64,000 nucleotides of DNA from Glycine soja (GCF_004193775.1 NC_041019.1:47901928-47965927), one strand, 5' to 3'; positions 12,184-25,515 are shown, counted from the first letter of the stretch. Numbers and translations: made by a program. Notes: a model not told the origin generated them from the letters alone.

Positions 12184-12750
12184 TGATTCACTAACACCAT
12201 TGTTTCGGTATAGGTCTCTCTAGGGTTTTGGGAGACCTAACCAAAAAATTCAAAATGTGTGTTCTTCCCCACTAGACTCAACTCTAGGCTTTTTATATAC
12301 CCAGTGGTTATTAGAATTCCCAATTATTTAAGATTGGAAGGTAGTTGCTCGGGTGTAGTGTGATATAGGTTTCCTAAAATGGGTTGGTGCAAAATCAATA
12401 TGTGCCCGACCAAGAAGGATACACAACCCTAGAGTCTCAAGCACAAAGAGCAAAGAAGTTAAGGTAGTAAATCAATTCAATGACCGACCTAGTATTTGAG
12501 GTTGAAACATGTGCCTTAAAATGAGGGCCTACATCACTCTTGTGTCTTAGAATAGATTGAGGCATTTGTTCGTAAGTAGTACCAATTAATTCCTTTAAGT
12601 GATTTTTAACAGTATGGTCTTATACTTGTACAACCTTTGGATCCCTCTTATTCCGGTGTGATTCGTTCGGGATTTTACATGTTCATCAGCTTTCTGGTTG
12701 TTCTTCCTCAAACCACACCTATTGGGAGAGAGGTAAGCTCTAATATTATT
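12184..12750. repeat. Interspersed repeat fragment shared with 54.35-54.43 kb
   Basis: A segment around 12490-12560 (TTTGAGGTTGAAACATG, then AAAATGAGGGCCTA) matches, in inverted orientation, the segment at about 54355-54430. This marks a dispersed, probably LTR-derived repeat. No gene is recognised; the 65-codon frame at 12637 lacks known motifs. Confidence 0.4.
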
Positions 12751-15256
12751 TGTAACATTCCTAATTTTTTATTTCTCAATGACTCTCACACTACGACACT
12801 TCATGTGGTGACACTTTACTCATTTATACAATAATATCATCATATCACTTGATTCATCAAATCATAAGTATAAACGTTATGCATCGTACTACCACTTATT
12901 ATGATATCAATATTACACACTCATTTTTCCTCCTATGTTACTATGACCTTCATAGAGTATAATAATTATGTCTAAAGTTGTACTAATCTTATTAAGTTGA
13001 TTATTATCTCGTTAGAAATATAAAACAGTTATCTACAACTTCTATGTTGACCTCAAAATCCCTTTCAATAATTTAAAAACCTAAAATTATGAAATATACA
13101 AATTGACTGCACAATTTTGATAGTTTAACCTTTACTCACTAAAATTGAAATATCTGAAGTTATATAAATCATTTTTAGTGAAACCAAATTCCTTAACTAG
13201 ATAACATCTAGGGCTACAACTCTTATGAAAAACACAATCTAATTCTATCATTTAAGCACACGTTTTAGTGTTCTAATTTAACATTTTCTATCAGAAAATC
13301 AGCACGTGCGTCCAACATCAATTATCAAATTTAATTTCAAGAATAAAAAATGACAAAACATCAAAACATCCAACAATCAAATTCACCCAAATCATTACAA
13401 AACAAAGTGCTTTAGGGTATTTTCAACCCACCCAAGAACTCACTCCCCCTAACCTCAAATCTCAACAAGGAAAGTAAAAACAATTTTGCAACCACTCCCA
13501 AGAACGTATTGACCCAATGGCTTTGTCCATCATGATCTCCACGACAACTCTTACTATGAAAAAAATATAAAAATATTGACTATGAAGGACTCCACGCCTA
13601 ATATTAAATCCACATAATTCTTTGGTGCATACAAGACTTGTTGGTCTCCTTTATATATAGGGAAAGAAAGGGATTCACGAGGTTATTTTGCCCAATGTGG
13701 GACTTAAGAGTGTTTTTCATGATCAAGTGACCTACTTTGGAGCTAATTTTCTCTAAGATAGAAGCTGATTTTAGTTTTTAAGGTATATGAATGAATTGTA
13801 ATTTTTTCAGCAAGCTTTCCAACGATACAAACAATACCTAAAATAGACAACTATAACACTAGATATGACGTGATCTTTCTAGGATTGTCATCATAAAACT
13901 AACATTAGACTTAGACAACTTATCAAGTATTTTAACTATAAGAAGTTAATCTAATACTCTTCTAACACTAAATATAATATAATAAAAACAATAACAACAA
14001 TAATAATATACACAAAATACACATGTGTATAAGAACATATACACCATCACAATGCAAGTACATACTTAGGAAAAAACCAATAATATACAAATAATAATAA
14101 CAAATATTTACTGAAAATATAACAAAAGTGTTTGATAACTGTGAAATCTGAGCTAATTTGATAGTTAATTTTAGCTAATAATGATAATAATTGCTTCACT
14201 TTACTATTGTCTTTAAAGAAATAATAAAGAAATTAATATCTTTATAGTTTTTGATTAGCAGAAGTTAAAAGAAGAAGATTTTAAGTGCATTGGAGGAAAA
14301 TTGATGCAAAAATTAGAAGAAAAAACCTTGAAGAAAAATTGGAAGAATTGGACAGCTCACTTAGCGTGCAATCCAGGCTTAATGCGCACCCTTGCTAAGC
14401 AGGAAAGCTCGGGCTTAGTGCGAAGAAGGCTCATGAGAAATCTCAAAGGCGTGCTTAGCGCGAAAGTCCCCTCAGCTTGAAGTCAGCGTGAAAATTAAGT
14501 TGTCTTAGGCCTCTGAAAGGAGTAGGAAACAAAAGAAAAAGACACCACCCCGGAGACTCAAAGCTCTCTGATGAATACATCCTAAACTTGAGTATCTCTA
14601 ATAGGGAAAATCCTATTTCTATGTCCATTATCCCCTTCTCTCCCTTTACCCATGCATCTTCTTCTATCCATATCAACTCCTAAAGTGTAAGGTCTCTCAT
14701 GACAATGAGATGCTAAAAACCCATTGTTGATATTCGTTTAGTCTATTTCATGCATCTATAATCTTAATGTGATTTATTATTTTTATCTTTGCAAAAAGAA
14801 AAGAATAGATAAATTAGGCTCTTCACGCGAAAACTAAGATAACATTAGATAAAGAAAATCATCAACATTGTATCACAAATAGTTTGACATGCTAGGCCCC
14901 AACATATTTGCATTATGAATTATCTTTTTACATTACCTTATTTTTTACTTTTTTTATCTTTAAATCTTTTATCTATTTTATTTTCTATTTTTTTATATTT
15001 TTAAATCTCTTATCTTTTCTTTTAAATCTTTATCTTATCTCCTACCTCTGTTTATCTTTATTTTAAATTTCTTATCTCTTTCTTGTAAATTAGGTTTAAA
15101 TCATTTTAATTACAAACAAAGTTCTCGTGAATTCAACACACATGGACTTCCAAGTATTTTACTATCTGAGACAATTTGGTGCACTTGTCAATAAGTTGTT
15201 CTAATAAAAAAATTTCTTATGATATATTCCTAGTACTCAAAACTTAGGGTGTTACA
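12751..15256 (-). mobile_element. Ty3/gypsy-type 3' LTR, minus strand, interrupted by another LTR
   Basis: On the minus strand it starts TGTAACACCCTAAG (15256) and ends TTAGGAATGTTACA (12751), giving TG...CA ends with a longer inverted match. Directly before the start, on the minus strand, is the purine tract AAGGGAGGTAGAAT (15257-15270), the expected polypurine tract. About 1.06 kb (14133-15190) is a nested LTR of another family. Flanking duplications could not be matched and no coding was seen upstream of the tract, so only the 3' end is supported. Confidence 0.6.
14133..15190 (+). mobile_element. Gypsy LTR copy B (solo or truncated), nested
   Basis: Begins TGATAACTGTGAAATC and follows copy A (430-1631) block by block in the opposite orientation, including GCGCTAAGC-type motifs (14360-14465), CATGCTAGGCCCCAACAT (14889-14906) and the CACATGGACTTCCAAG tail (15141-15156). 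No primer site follows, so it is a solo LTR or a truncated element. It sits inside the LTR at 12751-15256, making it younger than that LTR. Confidence 0.6.
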
Positions 15257-15270
15257 ATTCTACCTCCCTT

Positions 15271-17020
15271 AAAAAGATACAAATCAATATAATTTTTAAT
15301 AGTTACATAAATTCTTTTAAAATTCCCAGTCCCGTTATTATATGAGTTGTTCTTTCCTTTTTTAGATATCTATTTTCCCTTTTCTCATAAGAATTAATAT
15401 ATTTTTGAAAAGCAAATTTGAACTTTATTGCAAACCTGCCAAAATTTCATAAGAATTAATATAGTATAAAAATTGAGAGCAGCTTAATTTTTTTAATTGA
15501 TAAAATGGAGTTGTTGAATCTATAATTTTAAGTAGAAAGACTTTTTCTTAATAATCTCAAAACCCTTTTTTTTTATAAAGCTCAAAGCCCTAAATTTATC
15601 CTCTAAAATTTTGAGAGGAGATATACCGGTGCATATTTGAAGTTGCTTATTTTAAAGAAGTAATTCTTTAATTTTAATAGATTGTTAACAGAAATAAGTT
15701 TTTTTTTTATCTAATTACATTTTTTTGACAGAATCTAAGCACACGTTTAGTCATAGAAAAATTGATGTTTTTTAACACACAATATTCTTCAAGTTGAGAC
15801 TTAAAAACTAATCTCTTAAGTTAATTCATTTAATGATCTAATCTTTTGATATATTTTTTTCATACACACGTATAAGGAATTAAATCTTAATTGTATGCTT
15901 AAGATATAAGATTATTTTTGTATTATATTATATACCATATTGATACTAATAGAGATATAAAATTGATATGGTGATAAAATAAAAAAATAAAAAAAAAAGT
16001 TGTGAATTTAAATTCTTCATTAATAAAAACTAACTAACAAATTAATCATTAATATTTGTTGGAAAAAAAAAATCATATCCACAGTAATACCGTTTATGAT
16101 AGTTTATTCATAGGCGTTATTTGGTCTACAAAAATTAATACATTTGTTTTATAATTCATAAAATAAGATCTTACCTTAACAAATACTAGTAAATTTATGG
16201 GCATGGATTTGATATTTACAGATATTTTTGTTACTCAAATATCTTTGCCTTAGTTGTGGAGCAATATATCGTACAGTTAGACGCGAATATTTGGCTTGGC
16301 CTTGGCATGTCTGAGGGGCCAGTTTTAACTTCGATTCTGGTTGGATGCATGTCTCCTGGCATATATATTTTGGATCGATTGGTTACTTCAGACAAATAAA
16401 CCACTAAGTTTATCCTTATTATTCTTTCTTAGTTTCTACAGTAAAAATAAAATAAAATAATATTAAAAATATACTAAATAAGCTTTCAACGGTTGAAAAT
16501 TATTAAAGTACCATAGTTTTTTACATAGAATAAATAGATGAAATAATATAGCAATTTTCAAAACTAACCTTATTATTATTTATTTGAGTTTAATAATCAT
16601 ACATTGAGACATTGAGAGTATAAAATAGTTTTACATCATTATTCGATCATAAATAATAATTAATATTATATTAATTTTAAATTAATTATCATAATTGAGT
16701 AATATTTTATACTATCATGAGTTCATCATAGCTTATTTTTTTCAATTTTTTAAAGTTTTATAATATAATTTTTCTTAATTTCTACCACCCATTATTAGGG
16801 TATAAATGAAAAAAATAATCTTATATTTAAAATTTAAAATAAAATTATTTTTAAAATTATTTTCCTTCTGACACCATACTTAATTATTATATAATAGAAA
16901 CAATCTACCGTAAAATATTTTAATTTAAGAACTAAATTAATATACTCTATTCAATAAAAGAATAAATCGGTCAATTCTTTGAAAACCATGCAAATTGACT
17001 GATTTATTAAACTTTTAATA
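15271..17020. other. AT-rich stretch, no gene recognised
   Basis: It would be internal to the minus-strand gypsy element whose 3' LTR is at 12751-15256, but no gag or pol motif is readable. Otherwise A/T tracts and short chance frames. Confidence 0.5.
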
Positions 17021-17025
17021 TTGGA

Positions 17026-17223
17026 CTATTTTTTTTTTAAAACGACTTGTCTGAAGATATAAAAAACATGTGCAAAACTCACGTTACCGATATGTTCACA
17101 TTCAAGTGCATGGTGCAAGTTGTTTCCCCACCCCCGCACTACTACCTCATTGATTTCTATCCAAATATGACCAGCCTCACCACAAAGGTCTCTTAAGAGG
17201 CTAAAATTGTAGAAACAAAACAA
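17026..17223 (-). other. Unrecognised 65-codon open frame
   Basis: The frame reads LCGEAGHIWIEINEVVVRG and continues with a mixed composition unlike the AT-rich flanks. It begins with ATG but has no recognisable domain and no visible splice partners. It may be a stray exon or transposon fragment; I give no function. Confidence 0.2.
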
Positions 17224-17271
17224 CCTTTTGTTCTGGGGTGTTGTTAACCGATATTCTTAGTTAATAAATTA

Positions 17272-17375
17272 AAAAATATATATATTTACAATAAAAATCA
17301 TCACAAAATTATAAATAACATAATTTTATATACCTCAATAAAATATATATATATTTACAATAAAAATCATCACTA
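17272..17375. repeat. Short direct repeat, about 68-bp offset
   Basis: TTTACAATAAAAATCATCAC preceded by an (AT)n run occurs twice in tandem (about 17284 and 17352). Noncoding. Confidence 0.6.
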
Positions 17376-18220
17376 ATTATCATTTTTTTATTTTTTCCTT
17401 CATAGACACCATATAAGAAAATTTATGCTACAACTTAATTATGTCTGATCCTTGCATATGTTAAGTGAATTTGTTTGTGCATTTTAAATTGTTGAAATTA
17501 TTTCTCTAACTGGTAATTAGCCTGTTTAAGCTAATTGGGCAAGGACTAAATAATTTTCATTTGCCACTATCTTTAGAACCATGTGACGTCACATAGATAC
17601 AAAGGGAACCACGTCACTTGTTTCGACGTTGGAAATTGTTAGAAGAAGGGACATTATAATGCTATGGAACTTTTTCCTTGGAGTCTGCTCTTTCACATTG
17701 TTCATTTCAACGTTTTTATAGAGAAGATTTAATTCACTCTGCATCGAAGGCTTTCTGTCTGAGACCAAATGGGTTAATTTGACCATCGAGTGTGAAATCA
17801 AATTGGAATCAATTTATAAGAATTGACAGTTGAGCATGTGCATCATTGAAGTCATCAAAACATTGTTTGAAGGATATGATAGTTTCTTTTTTTAACTCAA
17901 GATATTTTTCGTTCAAAAATCAAGGTTTAATATATGAAAATATTCATTTAAAATGGTAACTTGTTCTAAGTAATAAATATTATTTTCTACTTAGAGAAAC
18001 ACAGGAATTATTAAACTCTTAATTATATATTTAAGTATAACTATTTGCTAATAATATCATATATTATTGATTATTTTATTGACAGATGATATTTTTTAAT
18101 TATTAATTTTTTGTTAAATGGGAGAATCAAATTCAGCTATTTCTTTTTTTTTTAATCATCAAGTCAACCTTATATCTCCTATTATATATTGATAGATGAG
18201 GGTCAGGTATATTACACTAC

Positions 18221-18978
18221 TAAGTGTGTGTTTGGATTGACGGTGATAAAATTAATTTTGAATAAAATTGATTTTTAGAATTAATTATTGTTAAAATTGA
18301 TTATGAAGTAATGTGATTTTTGTTTGGATAATAAATATTGAAAAATTAATTTTTAAAAGAATGTTGTTTGAATACTTTAAATCAAAATTAATTTTGAGGT
18401 ATAATGTCTAAAATGAATTTTAATATCTATATACACTTTTTTATAATTAGTTTTACGCATACATATAATTAAAATTAAATAGGCATAATTAAAATTAAGT
18501 AAATATGCGTATAATATGCTAACATTTAAAATAGAACCATATTTCTTATAAAACATTAAAATTATATTAATAATGAGTGTCACGAAAGAGAATAAATAGT
18601 ATTTTTTTTACTATCACACCATTAAGGTATGAATAAATTAGATAAAATACATTTAAAATTAAATAAATATGATAAGACTTTTAATTATATTTTTTATTTT
18701 GATAGATTTAATCATATTTTTTTAAAAATAAATAACTAATCAACATATGCATGAGTGTATTGATGTGAGGATAAATTAATCAAAATTCAAGTAGAATTAA
18801 TTTTGGTAGAAATAAAAATTATTTTTTCTTACTTCAATTCTACCATATTTTTTTTCTATCATAATTAATTCTATTATAATTTTAAAAACAATTCAAATAT
18901 ATAAAATTTAGTCAAAATCAATATTAACTCACCACATCATAATCCATCATTTTGAAGGTTATCCAAAATATACACTTA
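18221..18978. mobile_element. MITE-like element with imperfect terminal inverted repeats
   Basis: The left end TAAGTGTGTGTTTGGAT and the reverse complement of the right end, TAAGTGTATATTTTGGAT, are similar. Internal blocks such as AAATTAATTTTGA recur in inverted orientation near both ends. No transposase frame is present; the 68-codon minus frame is AT-rich chance. Target duplication is unclear. Confidence 0.4.
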
Positions 18979-19679
18979 CTCTTACCTACCAAAGAATATC
19001 TGGCAAAAAGCTGCATAGTAGGGCAAAATCAGTTCCTCAACTTTCAACAAGTTGATATCATGCCTTATGACTAGTAATTTTAGTAAGATACAAAAGATCT
19101 AAATTCTAAACTATACAATTTATAGCAATAAAGTACTCCATTCAATTAAAACTCTGGTTTCACCTGCATGCCTGGCAAACAAGTTTCGAGAAAAAACATA
19201 TCGGGAAATCACCATTGTAATTTTCAGTGAAGAAATTCTGTTTAATTTATCTGGCATCAAATTTATCTATGGTGGCAGCTATAGTTTTCATATTTCTTCA
19301 CGTGTGTCCGTATCCATTTGTTTTAAATATTTAGGTTGTTTTAATATAAAATTAGCATTACAGAAAAAATTATATACTGCTGAAAAACTATCACACGTTT
19401 ACTTCTATTTCGATCTCAAGTCTACTTGTGACGGTTATTGCATTCAAGATTCAATCCGTTTTAGGGTTGGTTCGAGTCTCATCGTTTTACCTTTAAAAGG
19501 TGCTTTGGGCTAACCAAGAAAAATAATTACCTTTAGCATCTATTTGTAAGTCAAGTCAAAAGTTTAGCATTTATTTGTAAGTGTAAAGTTTCAAGTCAAA
19601 AGATAAGGTGTGTGTATATTGTGAATTAGATTTTTATCATTAAGGTTTAGGTGATTTCAATGTAAAGTGAAATATTATA

Positions 19680-20070
19680 TTTTACTAGATAAACTTTAGT
19701 TGAATGGATGCATTAAAAATTATTTTTGTTTTAACTTTCAAGAAAATTTATTTATTATAGTTGGTGACAATCTTCATTATAAATAAAGAAAAAATTTAGT
19801 GGAGAAACAACACACATTTAGAGAGAGTGTGTGAGAGGAGTGATTATGAAACAAAATCACTTTGTTGAGAGAAAAATGTCTTTGTCTAAGAGTATTATCA
19901 TTTCTTGTAACCATTGAGTGAGGTACTTGGGTTTGTAGAATGATATCTATTTGAGGTGTGTTATAATCTTATAATCATTTTTGTGATAGTAAAATACTTT
20001 TTGAGACAATTTAGTAGACGTAGGCAAGAGATGTCGAATCATGTTAAATTCTTGTGTTTGTTATTTTTTT
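19680..20070 (+). mobile_element. Possible copia LTR remnant
   Basis: Contains GACGTAGGCAAGAGATG, then CGAATCATGTTAAATTCTTG (20017-20054), matching the GTAGGCA...GCCGAACCA...TTCTTGTGT signature that also lies near the 3' end of the LTR at 57870-59545. No ends, primer site or coding were found, so this is a weak call. Confidence 0.25.
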
Positions 20071-20905
20071 TTAGTAAGATGTTATTTTTATGTGTGTTCT
20101 CATAATCCTTCGTGAGTGTGAATAATTTTATTTGAGGAAGTGTTGATTATCAAGCAATAAGCAATGTTGAGAGACTATTTTAATGTATCGAAACAACTTC
20201 TTAATAATCTTTGTCTAGTAAAAATTAAATTATTTATCAAAATTTTAAATTTTTAATCTTCACCTTTCCCTGCCAATTAAATTCATCAATCTATCTATAC
20301 TGAATTTATTCATTCCTTTACGCTATAATCAAGATTAAATCGAATTTATTCTTCCTATCTTGAATTGCTAATTATTCATTCCTTTTATTCAATTGGGATA
20401 AAAGTATATATTTTTTATGTTGCCAACAGGACTTCAAAAATCTTGGTGGGGTGAGGAATTATGAGGATTGTATGTTAAACTTAAAGTTCAGATAAAGTGT
20501 TTTGTGATTTGGTTGCTTTCCATTCTCATCTTCTTAAAAGCTCGTACTTCATGTGACAAAAGATGTCGTGTGAGATATGATCGGGTCATACAGTTTACAA
20601 AACTGAAATTATTTGTTGTCCAAAAATTTATAGTCAACAGAATTATATTTGGATAAAAATTTATATGAAGTTTTTAATGCCACTAGAGCTAAAAGTCTTA
20701 TATTAGACAACCTTTGAAAACCTGGCAACACATAAAAAGTGGCTTTTCGGACGTGGAATGATTAGTATGCGTTAATCATCAGCACAAATTGTTTGGTTTG
20801 GTGCCTTTTGCCAAAGTCATTGATTAATTCAATAATGTAATACGATATGCTTTAAGCCACAAAATGGTTTGATGGAGAATTAAAGGATGTTTACTTTATA
20901 AACTT

Positions 20906-21415
20906 CACATAATTTGTGGTGTAGTTTAGATCCCATTCAGATGAAGAGATAGAACTTACAACAGTGTATATAAACAGTGTGAAATAAACACGTGCATCAG
21001 CGGAAAGCAATCATATTAGTCACATTTTGTTCTTCAAAATGGAATAAAATTGGAAATGGGAACGATTTGATTTACAAGAATATTTCTTATCACGTGCTGC
21101 TACTATAATTAATTAATAGTTTAGAGGTTTATTGGGTTGATGCCCTCAAAAAAAGGTATATTGGGTTGATGGTAAATTTTTTTATTTTTTTTACACATAA
21201 TTTGTGTGGTAGTTTAGATCCCATTAAGATGAAGAGAATGAACTTATGTACAGTGCATAAAAATAGTGTAATAACACGTGTATCAGAAGAAAGCAATCAT
21301 ATTAGTTCTTCAAAATTGAAATGGAAACGATTTGATTTACAAGAATATTTCTTATCACGTGCTGCTACTATAATTAATTAATATTTTAGAGGTTTATTGG
21401 GTTGATGATAATTTA
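20906..21415. repeat. Tandem duplication, period about 265 bp
   Basis: 20906-21150 is repeated at about 21190-21405. Shared anchors include GTAGTTTAGATCCCATT, AAGCAATCATATTAGT, and CACGTGCTGCTACTATAATT (21091 and 21356, offset 265). Copies differ by small indels. Both hold CACGTG-type G-box cores. The 71-codon frame in the second copy is not conserved in the first. Confidence 0.8.
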
Positions 21416-21577
21416 TTTAATTTTTAGGTTAATTATATATTGCTAGATTAATGTGTTGGGTGGCTATTGATGTAGTGCCAAATTTCCGGTAACTTGGGTA
21501 AAGCAGCTAGTTAAAATTAAAACGAGAATGTCAATATATTGCCAGACTAATTATGCACTTGTGTATTAAAAGCATGG

Positions 21578-21985
21578 TTATCAGAATGAGATAGGACTGA
21601 CGAGTGGCGATTCAATCAGGAATCGGTAATATGTTGGAACAGTTTAAATCTTTAAAATTTAGTGTGCAATTGAATTGGTCAAGAATATGTGAAATCGTTA
21701 AAAATCAGCGATTCGACCGGTTTGACAAAAATCACTATTTTTTTTACTAATTGATTTTATTTATTATAGTTGAACTTAAATATTACATAGATTTACTTTT
21801 ATATATAATTTATGTATATCATGTTATTTTTTGTTTAATATTACTTAATATATTATATAATTTTTTTAAAAATAATATTTATTGAAATCGGTTTGATCTT
21901 TGTTCACTCAGAGTTGAACCATTGAACATTGAATTAGTGCCTTCACCGATTCAGTGATCTTTCCAATTTTGATAGCATTGATTAA
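21578..21985. mobile_element. Possible small hAT/MITE-like element
   Basis: Ends resemble inverted repeats: ATGGTTATCAGAA at the left and TTTTGATAGCAT at the right. Internal motifs such as CGATTCGACCGGTTTGAC recur in related form near 42420-42480 and 42740-42820. No target duplication could be fixed. Confidence 0.25.
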
Positions 21986-22359
21986 AAGTTGTTAACAAAA
22001 GTGGTTCAACACTTGAGTCTCTTAACTAAAGTTTAGAGTTTGATCTCCAATTTGGATATGGAGTTGTAAGTAAAGATATTACTTTATCTCAAAATGGACC
22101 AACTCGAGGGATGAGAATTAGTTGGATGCCAAATAAAAAGCCCGAAATACCAAAAAAATATTATGCTCTTGTGTGGTTATAGAATTGCACTTGGTTAGCC
22201 TTGACTAATGGAGTTGCAATTCAGAATAAAGCTAAATTGCAACCTAAAATGCTAAAAAATAATTACACAAGAAACATGTTGTGATGTGATCATGAGGGAT
22301 ATGATTTTGTCTAGCAACACAATGGAAAGTGTAGTGGTTTGTGGTTGTTCATGATGAGT

Positions 22360-22650
22360 GTTGGGTACCAGGGAGCTAAACTTAGTGTTCAAGGACTAAG
22401 CAACCTCCAGACATAAGGTAAGGGAAAATTGGAATTGATTCTGCTTGCTTTATTCCCAATAAGGTGCTAACAGAGTGCCCTACTACTACTTATAATAGAA
22501 TACTAACAGAATGCTAACAAAGTGCCCCATTGCTACCTATAACAGAAACATAACTACCACTACAACAAGCCTTACTAAGCTATCATGATACCAACCAAGC
22601 ACCACTAGGCTAGCACGATACCAAAATCATCTGCACAAGGCCATGGTCCC
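22360..22650 (-). mobile_element. Probable 3' LTR remnant of the chromovirus fragment
   Basis: Immediately downstream, on the minus strand, of the chromodomain-bearing pol end. It finishes CTCCCTGGTACCCAACA near 22364, a plausible ...CA LTR end, and has repeated GCTAACAGA/GTGCCC words. The start of the LTR and the polypurine tract are not resolved. Confidence 0.4.
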
Positions 22651-22652
22651 AC

Positions 22653-23330
22653 TTAGACATAATCCTTCAGGTGGGTTGGAATAGTGGTTCTTCTTTTTGG
22701 ACTCCTGCTATTGGCCTTCACAATCTCAGTAGTGGGCCTATCATTCCCCAACCCATCTGGCAACACCTTGTTCTCAAGGTGATAAGTGTTTTGTAGGCTA
22801 GCCCAATCTTCCCATGTTGTGTCATCTGGATGCATCCCTTCGCATTACACCAATACCTTCAATTGTTGCTCGCCCTACTCCTATTCCCACCGCATGCCCA
22901 GGAACACAGGTGGTGAAATGATGGGTTTGTTGTCAATGTCCTGGTAGGTAGAGCTATTGGACTGTCTGAGCTCGAAGAAGGTTGGTGGTAAGGTTTCAGT
23001 GTAGAACAATGAAAAATCGAGTGGATGCAAGAGCCCTCTGGCAAGTGTAACTTGTAGGCTATCTGACCTATTTGAGAAAGAATCTGAAAGGGGCCATAAA
23101 AACATTTGGCCAATTTCAAATGAGAAAAGTCAATAGCTGTAACTTGACGATGAGGGCGAAGTTTAACCATGACCTACTCGCCTGGTTCAAAGTTGATATC
23201 TCTTCTGTGGGAATCTACTATGGCCTTCATTCGTTCCTGAGACTTTAAAAGCTTCTTTTTCAAGCTGGTGAAAACAGCCTCCCTGTCATTGAGAATATCA
23301 TCTACAGCTACCACATTAGAAGTTCTTGGG
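22653..23330 (-). pseudogene. Ty3/gypsy chromovirus pol 3' end: integrase C-terminus and chromodomain, broken
   Basis: Minus-strand translation gives the end of a Ty3/gypsy integrase: VDSHRRDINFEPGE, an in-frame TAG, then VMVKLRPHRQ, FYGPFQILSQIGQIAYKLHL and HSIFHCSTLKPYH (23330 to about 23000). A frame change follows, then a chromodomain-like tail, GMHPDDTTWEDWASLQ (22790-22835), ending near 22653 with SRSPKRRTTIPTHLKDYV. Breaks are the TAG in the integrase, a frameshift near 23000-23100 and three stops just before the chromodomain segment. Gag, protease, RT and RNase H are missing. Integrase plus chromodomain defines chromoviruses, which use the chromodomain in target choice. Confidence 0.85.
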
Positions 23331-23425
23331 CCTATCAATTAGTGGTTCTTCTTTTTGGTCTCCCACTACTGCCCTTTGCAATCTCAGTATTGGGCCTATC
23401 AATGAGCGACTCTAATGGTGATACC
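23331..23425 (-). pseudogene. Second copy of the chromovirus pol tail
   Basis: The minus strand reads DRPNTEIAKGSSGRPKRRTT, a diverged copy of DRPTTEIVKANSRSPKRRTT at about 22680-22740. It abuts the integrase fragment at the 10-mer GGGCCTATCA (23328-23337), which also occurs at the matching place in each tail copy (22734-22743 and 23392-23401), pointing to a rearrangement between related elements. Confidence 0.6.
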
Positions 23426-25100
23426 CATAAAGACTTTTGTAATTCGGGATAAATAAGGGAAGTCAACGCAACTTTTGTAATAATTACCCCCAAGTCAATA
23501 TTGCGTGGAATAAGTAACAATGACATAAGGATTAAGGTGAATGTTACCTTCATAACATAATACATAATCCAAAATAGTCAAAACATTTTTTTCTCCTGTT
23601 CTGAAAAACATAATCTGGAATACATTCAAAATGATTATGGAGAAGGTATTTCACAACACCTTACACAGATGGGTGTAGTTCTTCTATAACACCTATTTTG
23701 TAACTCAACTGTCATAGTTTTGCAATGCCTATTTCATAATACATTAAAAAATTATGAAACATGTTCTGGAATAAACAATGTGAGGTATTTTGGGAATCGT
23801 ACAAATTTTAAATAATGGGATGCAAGATGATTTTTACAGGCTGTAAGAAGAAAAGGCCCTTTCCAAATAGGCTAATTCACATAATCTCAATGATCAAGCA
23901 GGCCCAACAACTAGCATGCACCATACACCCATGATGCATAATAGCAAAACCCAAAAAATTAAGTAATCGCTAGTTGGAATAGGGGAAACGAAATGATTAT
24001 GTATCATTCTATTATCACAAACACAGCACATATAAACAGGAGAGAATGCGATATATAAGAAATAATCACCCAAAATAAGGACCATACATTCTTGAAGATC
24101 AACAATATGTTAATTCCATTCGTGTAGGCTTGTGAAGAACATTTAGCTAATGGCATTCCAACCCAAAAGTCGCCTCATAAAACAAGGAAATGCATGATCC
24201 TCTAGGGGAGAGAAGCCTTGTGCCAAGGTGACACCGAACCTTCTCCTATAGGAAGGTTTGACAACTACATACCATTGACTACCTCATGGTCTCTCGTCCT
24301 GGATAATGTTCACGGTGTAGAATTCAGAGATTACAACATCACAAGACTCAATGAATAAAACTTAAGCTAACATAGAAGAATGTCACTTTCCAAAGTTCAA
24401 TGAATAAAACAAAAATTATGTTTATGATGGCATTCTTGACTATTAACATATCAGCAGAGTTTAGATAAATTTACCAGAACGACTTATAGAAAATAAAATC
24501 AACAAATAAAACAAATTAAAATTCACTGATAAATTAATATAAACTTGTAGCCCTTACGAAGCTAAATGAATCAAGTTTACAAAATGTTAGGTACATAAAT
24601 AACATTAATTCATAAAAAAAATTATATTACTTTTTTAATTCATTATATTTTTTCCGTAAGCATTTACTGAAAAAATTACGTAAGACGGAAAGATGGCCAT
24701 TACATCATATCGTTTCCATGGATCAAAATCCTGAAGATTCATAGGTCCACGACTCAAATCTTTAGATAAGCCAGTTCTAGCTAGCCCCTCCTAATCAAGG
24801 ATAGCCTAAATCACTAACCCATCAATATGACACAACGAAGTATTGCATTTGTAAAACATGCTTTCCACCATTTTTCTTTAAATTTTTTAATAACCTTCCT
24901 AGTCCTACGTAGTTGCAGTTGCACTCACATTGCAAGTCAATAACCTGCCACTTGTACTTCCTAGCACTCAGTCATGTAAGTTGCCGACGCACTCAGTGCA
25001 CCCACAAAAACAACCTCATGCACTGCCAGAATCAGCATATCTTACAGGCTCATGCTATGAGACAAACAAATACTAAACAGTTTTCAGCATCCCAGAGTAT
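23426..25100. other. Intergenic stretch downstream of the kinase gene
   Basis: Moderately AT-rich and not clearly coding. Short frames (23894-24085 minus, 24913-25146 plus) lack recognisable motifs. The part nearest 25100-25515 may be 3'UTR of the kinase gene. Confidence 0.4.
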
Positions 25101-25515
25101 ACCTTGGAGGAAACAACCGGTTTTTGGCCATTGCCCAGTAGGATAGAATGACCATAATTGAGTGCAGAATACGATCTACAAGATATTCACACTTTGATAA
25201 ACATATTCTGACTGCACTAAACAGTTTTGATTTCAACATTGTCAAACCAGAAGAGAAGGCAGGAGTGGTTAAAACGAGTGGAATCATCATCATACATGTC
25301 ACACCATTGGCTCCAAGGCACCATGTTTTACACAAGTAACAAACCGCATGCATAATTGGCGTACCCAATCCTTCGTGACTCGCACAGCACCAAGTGGAAA
25401 GGAACCCATCTAAAGTGGAACCAAATAATTATCACAAAGAAGCCAAGTCCACATTGTAGGAGGAATATTACACTATTTGGAAAGACAGATTGAATATAGG
25501 CAAACACTTAGACAA
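25100..25515 (-). other. Probable 3'UTR of the CPK13-like gene
   Basis: Sequence downstream of the stop codon, on the coding strand, is less AT-rich than the intergenic DNA beyond it and has no transposon signature. I could not fix a polyadenylation site; the limit is a guess based on composition. Confidence 0.35.

Noticed and set aside
19440..19490. GGTTCGAGTCTC, resembling a tRNA B-box
   Set aside because: No matching A-box, no cloverleaf arms and no acceptor stem could be found around it.
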